Assembly: GCA_011525755.1 (NCBI GenBank)
Contig: WYBS01000088.1
Coordinates: 31,528 to 95,527, forward strand
From: Planctomycetaceae bacterium
Lineage (GTDB): Bacteria; Planctomycetota; PLA2
Length of the DNA: 64,000 nucleotides
Direction: 5' to 3'
Each line of letters opens with the position of its first letter. Positions within the stretch are counted from its first letter, which is position 1. The notes under the pieces were generated by a model. That model was not told where the DNA came from, made no database searches, and saw only the letters and a program-made list of their open reading frames with translations. This document shows, in pieces, positions 1 to 7,629 of the stretch. A program made the position numbers and the translations under genes.

Positions 1-745
1 GGATCGCCTTCCCGGTCCGCTCCTGGTTCGTGTAGAGCGGGTTCTGCGCGATGCAGAGGATCGCGAGGTTCTTGTGCGCGTCGAGGAAGCCCTCGTCGAG
101 CTTCAGCGCCGCCTCGTACGACGCGATCGCGTCGTCGTAGCTCTTCTCGCGCTCCTGCACGAGCGCGAGAAGGAAGGGTCCCATCGGGCTCTTGGCATCC
201 GCCTTCGCGAACCGGCGCGCCGCCCTGCCCGCGTTGTCCATGTCCTCGTCCCTCAGGTACGCGACGACCGCCGCGCGCGCGACCTCCGGGTCGTCCTTGC
301 CGAGCTGGGCCGCCTTCTCGATCTCCTTCCGCCCCTTCCTGCCCTCGGTCGCGCGCATCCGCGCGATCCCGAGGAAGCAGAGGGCGCGCGCGGAGTCCGG
401 CGCCGCCTTCGCCGCCATCTCGAGCGTCTTCAGCGCCTCCGCGTCCTGTCCGCGCTCGAGAAGCGCGCGGCCGAGGCCCGTGAGGACCGGCTCCGCGCCG
501 GGCTTCCTCTCCAGCGCCGCACGGAACGCCTTCTCGGCGGCCTCCGGGTCGCCGAGCATCAGGTGGATCTCGCCCGCGAGGTAGCGTGCCTTCGCGCAGC
601 CCTCGTCCTCCGCGGGGACCTCGTCGGCAGCGGCGAGCGCGGCCTTCCAGTCCCCCGCGGCGAACTTCTCCTTGGCGTCGTCGAGGGGCCCGGCGGCGGC
701 GGCCGCGGCCGCCCAGAAGGGCATGAGGAAGAGGACGCGAAGCAT
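1..745 (-). CDS. Secreted TPR-repeat protein, 3' end beyond the window
   Basis: Reading the minus strand from an ATG at 745 gives 248 codons with no stop before the window edge. The product begins with a hydrophobic Ala-rich signal peptide (about residues 1-18, MLRVLFLMPFWAAAAAAAG). TPR-like helical repeats follow, with typical spacing of small and aromatic residues (for example KEKFAAGDWKAALAAADE and AYEAALKLDEGF-like units). It is probably an exported scaffold for protein-protein contacts. It starts 2 nt after the stop of the anti-sigma/thioredoxin gene, so it is almost certainly the last known member of the sigma-factor operon. Its substrate or partner is unknown. The start is chosen because the signal peptide begins there. 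The TPR call is confident; the role is not. Confidence 0.8.
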   Translation of the reverse strand, partial: MLRVLFLMPFWAAAAAAAGPLDDAKEKFAAGDWKAALAAADEVPAEDEGCAKARYLAGEIHLMLGDPEAAEKAFRAALERKPGAEPVLTGLGRALLERGQDAEALKTLEMAAKAAPDSARALCFLGIARMRATEGRKGRKEIEKAAQLGKDDPEVARAAVVAYLRDEDMDNAGRAARRFAKADAKSPMGPFLLALVQEREKSYDDAIASYEAALKLDEGFLDAHKNLAILCIAQNPLYTNQERTGKAI

Positions 746-747
746 GG

Positions 748-1824
748 CTACTCCTTCAGCTCCGGGAACGAGCCGTGCTCCCGTACAAATGTATGCACTC
801 GATCGAGGTCATCCCCGTAGGGCGTGCCGCGGAGCGGCGCGGCGGCGGAGCCCAGCCGGTCGGCGGCGGCCGCGGCGCCCAGCCGGAGCACGTCCTCCCG
901 GGCGGCGAAGAGCGCGTCCTGCGCCTCCTTCTCCATCGCCGCGATGTGCGCGCGCGCCACCTCGGAAAGCGCGTTGTCCGCGGCCGCCACCTGCCGGTAG
1001 AGCTCGAGGCGGCGCGCCGCGTCACCCGCGGCCTCCGCCTCCTCGAGCCTTCTCGCCCCCTCCCCGAGCCCCTCCCAATCCGGCCGCGGGTGGGTGCGCC
1101 CGAGAAGGAACTCCGCCACCGTCCCGGCGGGCTCCATGCCCTTGAATCCGTCGATCTTCCTCCCGTCCGCGTCGAGGACGTCGAAGATCGGCCAGCCCCC
1201 GTTCGGGTCCTCGCGGAGCGCCTCCGGCGCCTTGCGCCAGTCGAGGGTCAGGAGGACGTAGGGCTCCGCCGCCTTGATCACGGCCTCGTCCCGGCACTGC
1301 ACGTCGCGGAACTCGTCGCACCACGAGCATCCCGGGAAATGGATGAAGAGGAAGACGTGCGCGCGCGCGGCCTTCGCCACCGCGAGCGCGGTCGAGAGGT
1401 CGTCGTAGAAGAGGAGGCCGTCCTCGTCCGCCGTCTTGTGCGTGAGGAGCTCCGGCGGCCAGTGCGGGGGGGCCTCGGGGGCCGGGCGGAGCGCGAGCGG
1501 GATCGCCTTGAGCGTCACGGGCGCAGGGGTCCTCTTGAGCGGCGCGCTGAGGAACGCGAAGATCGCGACCGCGACGAGCAGCGCCGCCGCCGCGAGGAGC
1601 GGCCGCGGGATCCGGCGCGCAGCGCGCGCGCGCACGACCACGTCCAGAAACGTCGTCGTCGCCGCGGGAGGGGCGTCGGACGTCGCGCGCACGACGAGTT
1701 CGTAGGTCTCGACGAGCTCCGCGAGGCCGGGGTCGCGCGCGATCTCCGCGGCGAAGGCCTCCCGCTCCGCCGGCGGCAGTCGGTCCTCCACGTAGTCGCG
1801 GATCCGCTCGAGATCGTGGCTCAC
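748..1824 (-). CDS. Membrane anti-sigma factor fused to a thioredoxin-like domain
   Basis: 358 aa. Residues 1-60 look like the cytoplasmic sigma-binding segment of an anti-sigma factor, but without the HxxxCxxC zinc motif. A single membrane helix lies at about 73-95. Residues about 125-245 form a thioredoxin-like domain with a CSWC active site (C166, C169) and a WP dipeptide (211-212) at the expected cis-proline position. A helical C-terminal tail follows. The domain after the membrane helix would be extracytoplasmic, so the protein could sense or exchange thiols outside and release the sigma factor inside. Its start overlaps the sigma-factor stop by 4 nt (ATGA), a classical sigma/anti-sigma arrangement. 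Domains are read from the sequence. Redox control of the sigma factor is inference. A related alternative is a DsbD/DUF255-type reductase merely anchored by this N-terminus. Confidence 0.8.
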   Translation of the reverse strand: MSHDLERIRDYVEDRLPPAEREAFAAEIARDPGLAELVETYELVVRATSDAPPAATTTFLDVVVRARAARRIPRPLLAAAALLVAVAIFAFLSAPLKRTPAPVTLKAIPLALRPAPEAPPHWPPELLTHKTADEDGLLFYDDLSTALAVAKAARAHVFLFIHFPGCSWCDEFRDVQCRDEAVIKAAEPYVLLTLDWRKAPEALREDPNGGWPIFDVLDADGRKIDGFKGMEPAGTVAEFLLGRTHPRPDWEGLGEGARRLEEAEAAGDAARRLELYRQVAAADNALSEVARAHIAAMEKEAQDALFAAREDVLRLGAAAAADRLGSAAAPLRGTPYGDDLDRVHTFVREHGSFPELKE

Positions 1825-2372
1825 AGCGCCTCCCCGTACTTCGCCTTGAGCTCGCGCAGCCGCCCCGACACGCGCTCCAGCGCGCGCGCGACACGGATCT
1901 CCGCGGCCTTCGGCGTGATGCCCAACGTGTCGGCGATCTCCTTCAGCTTCATCCCCTCGTAGCGGAAGAGGACGAACGGCTCGCGCCAGGAATCCGGCAG
2001 CTCCTCCACCGCGCGGCGCACGTGCGCGAGGAGGAAGCTCCTCAGCTCCGCGCGGCTCGCGCTCTCGGAGGGATCGGGGCCGTGGTCCACGGGCTCTCTT
2101 CCGTTGTTCTCATGGGCACGCGGGCGCGACAGCCGCGCCCGCGCGTTCAGGAAGGTGCGGTAGGCGATCCGGCGCAGGTAGCCTTCCACGCTGCCGTCGC
2201 CGCGGAACTGCTCGCGCTTCCTCCAGAGGCGGACGAAGGTGTCCTGCACCAGGTCCTCGGCGTCATGGCGGTTGCCCGCGAGCCGATAGAGGACCCGGAA
2301 CACGGTGTCCTTGTGCTCCTCGAAGAGCCTCCGGAATTCGTCCCCGTCCACGGGGAGCGCGCGGTCCGCCAT
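1821..2372 (-). CDS. ECF-type RNA polymerase sigma factor
   Basis: 183 aa, the usual size of sigma-70 group IV. Region 2 is visible at about residues 10-75 (DAEDLVQDTFVRLW core, the segment that melts the -10 and contacts polymerase). Region 4 is at about 120-175, with the helix-turn-helix LKEIADTLGITPKAAEIRV. The linker carries a short charged stretch. It would direct RNA polymerase to a small regulon outside the housekeeping set. It starts 15 nt after the stop of a small Cys-rich secreted protein and overlaps the next gene, an anti-sigma/thioredoxin fusion, by 4 nt. It is therefore expected to be held inactive by that partner. Target promoters cannot be told from the window, but the palindrome at 2636-2657 upstream of the operon is a candidate control site. 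Confidence 0.92.
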   Translation of the reverse strand: MADRALPVDGDEFRRLFEEHKDTVFRVLYRLAGNRHDAEDLVQDTFVRLWRKREQFRGDGSVEGYLRRIAYRTFLNARARLSRPRAHENNGREPVDHGPDPSESASRAELRSFLLAHVRRAVEELPDSWREPFVLFRYEGMKLKEIADTLGITPKAAEIRVARALERVSGRLRELKAKYGEAL

Positions 2373-2387
2373 GCACGTGTCAACGCT

Positions 2388-2603
2388 TCACAGGGCCTCC
2401 AGGTTGAGGAGAACCCGGCGCACCATCCCGGAGCGGACGAGCGGGGAGGTCGCGACGCCTTCCCGGCCGTCGGACATGCGGGTGTTGGCCTGCTTGGCCA
2501 GCGGGCACTCGTTGCAGCACGACGAGCCCGAGAGGCAGTCGCCGGCGTGCGCGAGCGCGGCCGCGAAGACGAGGGCCGCGAGGCGGGCGAGGAATCCGTT
2601 CAT
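2388..2603 (-). CDS. Small Cys-rich secreted protein ahead of the sigma factor
   Basis: 71 aa from the ATG at 2603, which has an AGGAG ribosome site about 9 nt upstream. Residues 1-20 are a clear signal peptide ending in AHA. Directly after the predicted cleavage site come four cysteines in a short span (C23, C29, C30, C33; pattern CLSGSSCCNEC), then a basic/hydrophobic tail. I do not recognise the family. Its position as first gene of the operon with an ECF sigma factor and a membrane thioredoxin anti-sigma factor suggests it could be the exported thiol partner or signal for the CSWC domain, but this is inference. It is short, yet the signal peptide, the ribosome site and the 15-nt spacing to the next gene support it being real. 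Confidence 0.7.
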   Translation of the reverse strand: MNGFLARLAALVFAAALAHAGDCLSGSSCCNECPLAKQANTRMSDGREGVATSPLVRSGMVRRVLLNLEAL

Positions 2604-2635
2604 GGCATGATCTCCTTGCCCCTCTAGACAGGGCT

Positions 2636-2657
2636 CCGGGGAGGGATCCCTCCCCGG
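2636..2657. promoter_or_regulatory. Perfect 22-bp palindrome upstream of the sigma-factor operon
   Basis: The half-site CCGGGGAGGGA is followed immediately by its exact reverse complement, with no spacer. It lies 32 bp upstream of the ATG of the Cys-rich gene. A TCTAGA hexamer and the ribosome site lie between. It could be a dimer-bound operator for the minus-strand operon or, as RNA, a hairpin. The divergent priA start is 106 bp away. Confidence 0.5.
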
Positions 2658-2711
2658 GGGGCCCGGACCGCGGCGGATTTTCGGACCCGCCCTCTGGCGG
2701 GCGGGATCCGG

Positions 2712-2726
2712 GGGGGTCCGGGGGCC
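2712..2726 (+). repeat. G-rich mini-motif GGGGGTCCGGGGGCC
   Basis: This is one copy of a recurring motif (two runs of five G separated by TCC) seen about 20 times in the window in both orientations. Here it sits between the divergent sigma operon and priA. Nothing else was seen in 2604-2763 apart from the palindrome and the TATATA box of priA. Confidence 0.5.
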
Positions 2727-2750
2727 GCCCGGCGAGTCCCCTCCGCGACG

Positions 2751-2756
2751 TATATA
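2751..2756 (+). promoter_or_regulatory. Candidate -10 box (TATATA) of priA
   Basis: TATATA ends 7 nt before the GTG start codon, so transcription would begin at or next to the start codon. No convincing -35 element or Shine-Dalgarno sequence is visible. It fits the leaderless pattern seen for other first genes in this window. Confidence 0.45.
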
Positions 2757-2763
2757 GGCGGAC

Positions 2764-4923
2764 GTGTTCGCGAAGATCGCCTTGGACCTCCCGGTCCCGA
2801 CCGAGTTCACCTACGCGGTCCCGGATCGGCTCCTCGCGGAGCTGAAGCCGGGCCAGCGCGTGCGCGTGCCCTTCCGGACCCAGACCCGCGTCGGCTACCT
2901 CGTCTCGCTCGAGGAGTCGAGCGACTTCCCCGAGACGAAGGACATCCTCGCGGTCGTCGATCCGGAGCCCCTGGTTCCTCCCGACCTCCTGAATCTGGCG
3001 CGGTGGATCAGCTCGTACTACGGCTGCGCGCTCGGCGAGGCGATCCAGGCGATGCTGCCGGGCGGCGTGCGGAAGCGCCGGCCGAGGACGAAGGTGGTCG
3101 TGCGCACCGGCTCGGGCGAGCTGCCGGCGCGGGCACGGAAGGCCGCGGCGGTCTTCGAGGCGCTCGCGCGCTTCGACCGGCCGCCCGCGGTGAAGCGGCT
3201 CCTCGACGCGGCCGGCACCACGCGCGCCGCGCTCCGCACGCTCGAGCGCGCGGGTCTCGTGCGGATCGAGGACGACGAGCGCGAGGAGGAGCTCGACGCG
3301 GAGCGGCCGGTCGAGTCGGACACGCCGCCGGCGCTGGAGGCGCCGCAGCAGGCGGCGCTCGACGCGATCCGGCCCGACGTCCTCGCGCCGCGCTTCCATG
3401 TCCATCTCCTCCTCGGCGTCACGGGCAGCGGGAAGACGGAGGTCTACCTGCGCGCGATCGCGGAGACGCTCCGGACGGGGCGGCAGGCGATCGTGCTCGT
3501 GCCGGAGATCGCGCTCACCCCGCAGACCGTGCGCCGCTTCCGCGCGCGGTTCGCGCGCGTCGCCGTGCTCCATTCCGCGCAGGCGGAGGCGGAGCGGCGG
3601 CGCGCGTGGCAGCGGATCCGGCGCGGCGAGGCCGACGTCGTGATCGGGCCCCGGAGCGCGGTGTTCGCGCCCGTCGCCCGGCTCGGCCTCGTGGTCGTCG
3701 ACGAGGAGCACGAGACGAGCTTCAAGCAGGAGACGGTGCCCCGCTACAACGCGCGGGACGTCGCGGTGATCCGGGCGCGCGACGCCGGGTGCCCGGTGAT
3801 CCTCGGCTCGGCGACGCCGTCGCTCGAGTCCTACGCGAACGGGCGCAAGGGCCGCTACGCGCTCCACCGGCTCCCGGGGCGCGCGGGCGGCTACCCGCTC
3901 CCGCCGGTCGAGATCGTCGACCTCTCGCAGGAGAGCTCGCACCTCTTCTCTCGCCGCCTCCGCGTCGCGGTGGCCGACGCCGTCGCCGCCGGCGGCCAGG
4001 TGATCCTCTTCCTCAACCGGCGCGGCTTCTCGACGATCGTCGTGTGCGAGCGCTGCCGCCACACGCTCGGGTGCCCGAACTGCTCGTCGACGCTCGTCTT
4101 CCACAAGGGGCGCGCGAAGACCGTCTGCCACCTCTGCGGCCACGAGGCGCGGGCGACGCCGAAGTGCCCCGAGTGCCACGCGACCGCGCTCAAGTACGTC
4201 GGCTCGGGGACGGAGCGCGTGGCCGAGGAGGCGGCGGAGGCGTGGCCCGGCGTGAAGCTCGTGCGGGTGGACTCCGACAGCGCGCGCGGCGAGCGGCTCG
4301 AGGACGCGATCGAGAGCTTCCGTAAGGGCGACGCGCGCCTGCTCGTCGGCACGCAGATGGTCGCCAAGGGCCACCACTTCCCCGACGTGACGCTCGTCGG
4401 CATCGTCAACGCCGACACCGCGCTCCACCTCCCGGACTTCCGCGCGAACGAGCGGACCTTCAGCCTCATCTCGCAGGTCGCGGGGCGCGCGGGCCGGGGT
4501 GAGCGCGGCGGCCGCGTGATCGTCCAGACCTTCAACCCGCGCCACTACGCGATCGAGACCGCGGCCCGCCACGACTACGAGGCGTTCGCGAAGGCGGAGC
4601 TCGAGGAGCGCGCGATGCTCGGGCTGCCGCCGGAGCGCCGCTGCGCGCTCGCCGTGCTCTCGGCGACGGAGGAGCCCGACGCCCGCGCCGCCGCGCATCG
4701 TGTCGCCGAGGCCGTCCGGGGCCAGATGGCCGGCGGGATGGTCGAGCTGCGGGGGCCCGCGAAGGCGCCGATCGAGCGCGTGCGCGGCAGGTGGCGCTAC
4801 ATGGTGCTCCTGCTCTCGAAGAGCGCCGGCGCGCTCGCCCGCGCCTGCGCCGCCGCCCGGGGCGCGCGCGTGCCGCGCCGCGTCGATCTCGTGATCGACA
4901 TCGACCCGGCCGCGGTGCTTTAG
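2764..4923 (+). CDS. priA: Primosomal helicase PriA
   Basis: 719 aa, close to the usual 730. PriA is the DEXH-box helicase that reloads the replisome at stalled or repaired forks. The order of parts is typical. An N-terminal DNA-binding domain (starting AKIALDLPVPTEFTYAVPD) comes first. Walker A GVTGSGKTE lies at about residues 218-226 and the DEEH Walker B at about 312. Eight zinc-ligand cysteines follow between about 428 and 470 (CERCRHTLGCPNC ... CHLCG ... CPEC). The C-terminal helicase lobe has the SQVAGRAGRG motif. The start is GTG at 2764, because homologous N-terminal residues begin at once. A TATATA box 7 nt upstream suggests a leaderless message. It stands alone, and convergent genes follow on the minus strand. 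Confidence 0.97.
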   Translation: MFAKIALDLPVPTEFTYAVPDRLLAELKPGQRVRVPFRTQTRVGYLVSLEESSDFPETKDILAVVDPEPLVPPDLLNLARWISSYYGCALGEAIQAMLPGGVRKRRPRTKVVVRTGSGELPARARKAAAVFEALARFDRPPAVKRLLDAAGTTRAALRTLERAGLVRIEDDEREEELDAERPVESDTPPALEAPQQAALDAIRPDVLAPRFHVHLLLGVTGSGKTEVYLRAIAETLRTGRQAIVLVPEIALTPQTVRRFRARFARVAVLHSAQAEAERRRAWQRIRRGEADVVIGPRSAVFAPVARLGLVVVDEEHETSFKQETVPRYNARDVAVIRARDAGCPVILGSATPSLESYANGRKGRYALHRLPGRAGGYPLPPVEIVDLSQESSHLFSRRLRVAVADAVAAGGQVILFLNRRGFSTIVVCERCRHTLGCPNCSSTLVFHKGRAKTVCHLCGHEARATPKCPECHATALKYVGSGTERVAEEAAEAWPGVKLVRVDSDSARGERLEDAIESFRKGDARLLVGTQMVAKGHHFPDVTLVGIVNADTALHLPDFRANERTFSLISQVAGRAGRGERGGRVIVQTFNPRHYAIETAARHDYEAFAKAELEERAMLGLPPERRCALAVLSATEEPDARAAAHRVAEAVRGQMAGGMVELRGPAKAPIERVRGRWRYMVLLLSKSAGALARACAAARGARVPRRVDLVIDIDPAAVL

Positions 4924-5005
4924 CCCGAGACTCGTGAATGATCCGGGTTAGGGGATGAGGGGGATCCGGGCAGCAAGGGGGTTCCCCGGGCCCCTCCCCT
5001 TGCTG

Positions 5006-5971
5006 CTACTTCATCCGCTGGGCACGGAACCACTTCCGCCACGCCTTGCCGCTCGTTCCGATCGCCTCGAGCTCGCTTTTCGTCTGCGCGAACCCGTTCT
5101 GCACCGCGATCTGCTGGAGCGCGCGCACGGCGAACGACGCGGGCCCGTCCTGCGGGCTCCCGTCGAGGTACTCGCAGAGCGGCTCGATCGCGCGCGCGTC
5201 GCCGAGCATCTCGATCCCGCGCAGCGCGCCGACCTGCACCTCCGCGTCGGAGTCCTCGAGCGCGCCGAGCAGATGTTCGAGCACGGCGGGGTGGTGGAGG
5301 TTCGCGAGCGCCCAGACCGCGGCGCGCCGGCCGCGCGTGGTCGCGTCGTCGTGGAGGAGCGCGACGAGGCGGTCGATCGCGGCGAAGTACTCGGGCGTGA
5401 GGTCGCGCGGCGTCTCCGAGACGAACCAGATCTCCTTGACCGCCGTCGCAGCGCTCGTGCGGACCTCGGGATCGCCGTGGCTCACGAGCCGGACCACGGC
5501 GGAGAGGTCGGTCTCCTTGTCCCGCAGGACGGAGAGCGCCTGGCACGCGTTCGCGAGGAGCCAGGGCGCATTCGTCTCGTCCGCGAGCAGCGACTCGAGC
5601 AGCTTCCTCGCCTCGACCCGCTTCTCGATCGCGAAGCCGAGGCAGGCGACCGACCAGTTCCGGAGGGTGGCGGAGTCCTTGTCGAGCGCGTACTTCCTGA
5701 AGATCTCGAAGTCGTCGTCGACGCTGCGCCCGACGGTGCGGCGCATCGCGGCCATGGGCTGCTCCTGCATCTCGATCCGCAGCTCCTCGTAGCGCCGGAC
5801 GTTCTGGTAGGTGCGGCGGATCGTCTGGCCCTCCTCGTTCCCGCCGTGCTCGAGCGCCTCCTTCACCTGGTCTTCGTACGGGACGACGATGTCCGGCTCC
5901 TTGTCGGGGGTGGCGCAGGCCCCGAGGAGGAGGGCCGGCACGGCGAGAAGGACCCGGCGCATCGTGATCAT
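5006..5971 (-). CDS. HEAT-repeat lipoprotein
   Basis: 321 aa from the ATG at 5971; an ATG at 5962 is an alternative. The N-terminus is a lipoprotein signal with the lipobox LLGAC (Cys19), so the protein is exported and lipidated. The rest is alpha-helical HEAT/armadillo repeats, roughly every 35-40 residues, for example VWALANLHHPAVLEHLLGAL and VGALRGIEMLGDARAIEPL. It ends in AWRKWFRAQRMK, a tail type common in planctomycetal HEAT proteins. It is probably a structural or scaffold protein of the envelope; partner unknown. A TATCCT hexamer 8 nt before the start codon looks like a -10 box, and no Shine-Dalgarno is evident. The region 4924-5005 between priA and this gene is a short convergent spacer. 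Confidence 0.85.
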   Translation of the reverse strand: MITMRRVLLAVPALLLGACATPDKEPDIVVPYEDQVKEALEHGGNEEGQTIRRTYQNVRRYEELRIEMQEQPMAAMRRTVGRSVDDDFEIFRKYALDKDSATLRNWSVACLGFAIEKRVEARKLLESLLADETNAPWLLANACQALSVLRDKETDLSAVVRLVSHGDPEVRTSAATAVKEIWFVSETPRDLTPEYFAAIDRLVALLHDDATTRGRRAAVWALANLHHPAVLEHLLGALEDSDAEVQVGALRGIEMLGDARAIEPLCEYLDGSPQDGPASFAVRALQQIAVQNGFAQTKSELEAIGTSGKAWRKWFRAQRMK

Positions 5972-6093
5972 TGGGACGAAGGATACCCGCCCGACCTTCC
6001 CGGAACCCGGCGGCATGCGGGCGCGCCCCTCGGGCGCGTCGGGCGGGCGGGGCCGCCGGGCCTGCACCCCCCCCGGGAGCGCCCCGGCGGCCA

Positions 6094-6552
6094 CTACCGG
6101 CCGGTCCGCGATCTCCGGCGGCGCTCCTGCTCCGCCGGCAGGGGGAGCTTCTCGAGATAGGCGCGGAGGTCCTGGGGCAGCTTCCTCGGCTGCCCCTTCG
6201 CGTCCACTGCGGCAAGCACCGTCCGACCCTCCGCGCAGAGGATGCCGTCCCGGACGCGCCGCGCCTCGTAGGCGAAGGTGAGGCGGACGAAGCTGTAGTC
6301 CTCGATCCTGGCCGTGATCTCGATCTCGTCGTCGAAGAACGCCGGCGCGAGGTATTTCACGTAGGCCTCGAACACGGGCAGGTAGCACTCCTGCTCCCGC
6401 TCGACGCGCGCGTAGTCGAATCCCCGCGACCGCAGCAGCTCCACGCGCCCGCACTCGAACCAGATGAGGTAGTTCGCGTGGTACGCGCGGCCCATGCAGT
6501 CGGTCTCGGCGTACCGAACGCGGACACGCGTCCTGCCCTCGAGGCCCTCCAT
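6094..6552 (-). CDS. YbgC/FadM-type acyl-CoA thioesterase (hot-dog fold)
   Basis: 152 aa from the ATG at 6552. It has the 4-hydroxybenzoyl-CoA thioesterase-like signature near the N-terminus, YAETDCMGRAYHANYLIWFE, with the catalytic Asp at about residue 18. A single hot-dog domain and a basic tail (EQERRRRSRTGR) follow. Such enzymes hydrolyse short- or medium-chain acyl-CoA, and some sit with the Tol-Pal envelope system, but no tol genes are near here. It is transcribed alone, divergently from the DUF6677-like pair. A TATTCT box 16 nt upstream of the start is a candidate -10. Substrate cannot be assigned from sequence. Confidence 0.88.
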   Translation of the reverse strand: MEGLEGRTRVRVRYAETDCMGRAYHANYLIWFECGRVELLRSRGFDYARVEREQECYLPVFEAYVKYLAPAFFDDEIEITARIEDYSFVRLTFAYEARRVRDGILCAEGRTVLAAVDAKGQPRKLPQDLRAYLEKLPLPAEQERRRRSRTGR

Positions 6553-6649
6553 CGGCGCGAAGGGGCGGAGAATACCACGGCCCCGGATGACCTGCACGGA
6601 CGGGAACTGTCCCCGTCGCGCATCGGCCAGTATCCTCGGGTGCCGCAGC

Positions 6650-7306
6650 ATGGAACCGTCGGTCCGGCTCACCCCTCGGGAGAGGCTCTTCCGCATCGTC
6701 GGCGGCGCCGCCCTGATCGCGGCGGGCTGCGCCGTCTTCACCTACTCGAAGGCCAACGATCCCGAGAACCGCGCCGCCGTCCTCGCGATCATCGCGATCG
6801 CGATCGGGTCGTCGTGGATCGGGCACGGCCTCCGCGGCCGTCGCGACAGCCTCGTCCACCGGGACGAGGAGGCCCCCCCGGGCCCCCCCATTTCGCCGGA
6901 GATGACCTTCGCCGGCATCCTCGCCGCCTGGCTCGTCCCCGGCCTCGGCCACCTCCTCATCGGCCGTCGTGCGAAGGCGCTCCTCTACTTCGCGACGATC
7001 ACGATCACGTTCCTCATCGGCACCGCGCTGGCGGAGGGCCGCAACCTGAGCCTCGATCGCGATCCGATCTACTTCGGCGCGTACCTCTTCAACGCCGGCG
7101 AGACGGCGGTCGGCTGGCTTCTCACGCGCCACCTGGAGCTGGACCACAAGATCCGGTTCCTCCAGCTCGGACTCACCTACACGGCCGTCGCGTGCCTGCT
7201 CAACGTGGTCGCGATGATGGACTTCGTGACCACCTGCGGCAGGAGCACGGAGGCGCAGGCCAGGCCGGGGACCGAGGCTCCCCCGGCGGGAGGGGAGGCA
7301 TCGTGA
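6650..7306 (+). CDS. Multi-pass membrane protein resembling DUF6677
   Basis: 218 aa from the ATG at 6650. There are two N-terminal hydrophobic helices (about 16-32 and 42-58). A Pro-rich linker encoded by C-runs is next. The conserved-looking core AWLVPGLGHLLIGRRAKALLYF comes next, with two or three further helices. The Pro-Gly-Leu-Gly-H and GRRxKA pattern resembles the planctomycetal DUF6677 membrane family; this is from memory and not searched. Function unknown. A TATCCT box lies 13 nt before the start. Its stop overlaps the next membrane gene (GTGA), so the two are translated together. Confidence 0.75.
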   Translation: MEPSVRLTPRERLFRIVGGAALIAAGCAVFTYSKANDPENRAAVLAIIAIAIGSSWIGHGLRGRRDSLVHRDEEAPPGPPISPEMTFAGILAAWLVPGLGHLLIGRRAKALLYFATITITFLIGTALAEGRNLSLDRDPIYFGAYLFNAGETAVGWLLTRHLELDHKIRFLQLGLTYTAVACLLNVVAMMDFVTTCGRSTEAQARPGTEAPPAGGEAS

Positions 7307-7515
7307 CCCCGTGCCTCATCGCCCTCGTGCATCTCGGCGAGTTCGCGCTGCTCCCGCCGCTCTGCCTCGCCATCGCGCTTGTGACCGCGGCCGCCCACCG
7401 CGAGGACATGCGCGTGATCCTCCGGCACGCGCTGCGCGCGTGGCTCGTGACCCTCGGCGGGATCCTCCTGTTCATGATCGGCGTGTCCGTGTTCGTGAGC
7501 TGGATCCTCCCCTGA
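7303..7515 (+). CDS. Small membrane protein coupled to the DUF6677-like gene
   Basis: 70 aa, GTG start overlapping the previous stop by 4 nt, with GGAGGGGAGG about 5 nt upstream. It has two membrane helices (about residues 7-28 and 45-67) joined by a short charged loop (HREDMRVILRH). It probably forms a complex with the neighbour. No family recognised. The 114 nt after its stop carry no gene. Confidence 0.7.
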   Translation: MTPCLIALVHLGEFALLPPLCLAIALVTAAAHREDMRVILRHALRAWLVTLGGILLFMIGVSVFVSWILP

Positions 7516-7629
7516 CGGCGCCGACGGACCGCGGCCGCGGCACCCTCGGACGGCCGCTCGACCCCCGCCGCGGCACGTAAGCCCGGAGGAGGAGTCGCGG
7601 GGGCGGACGGCGGCCGGATCGCCCCGCGC

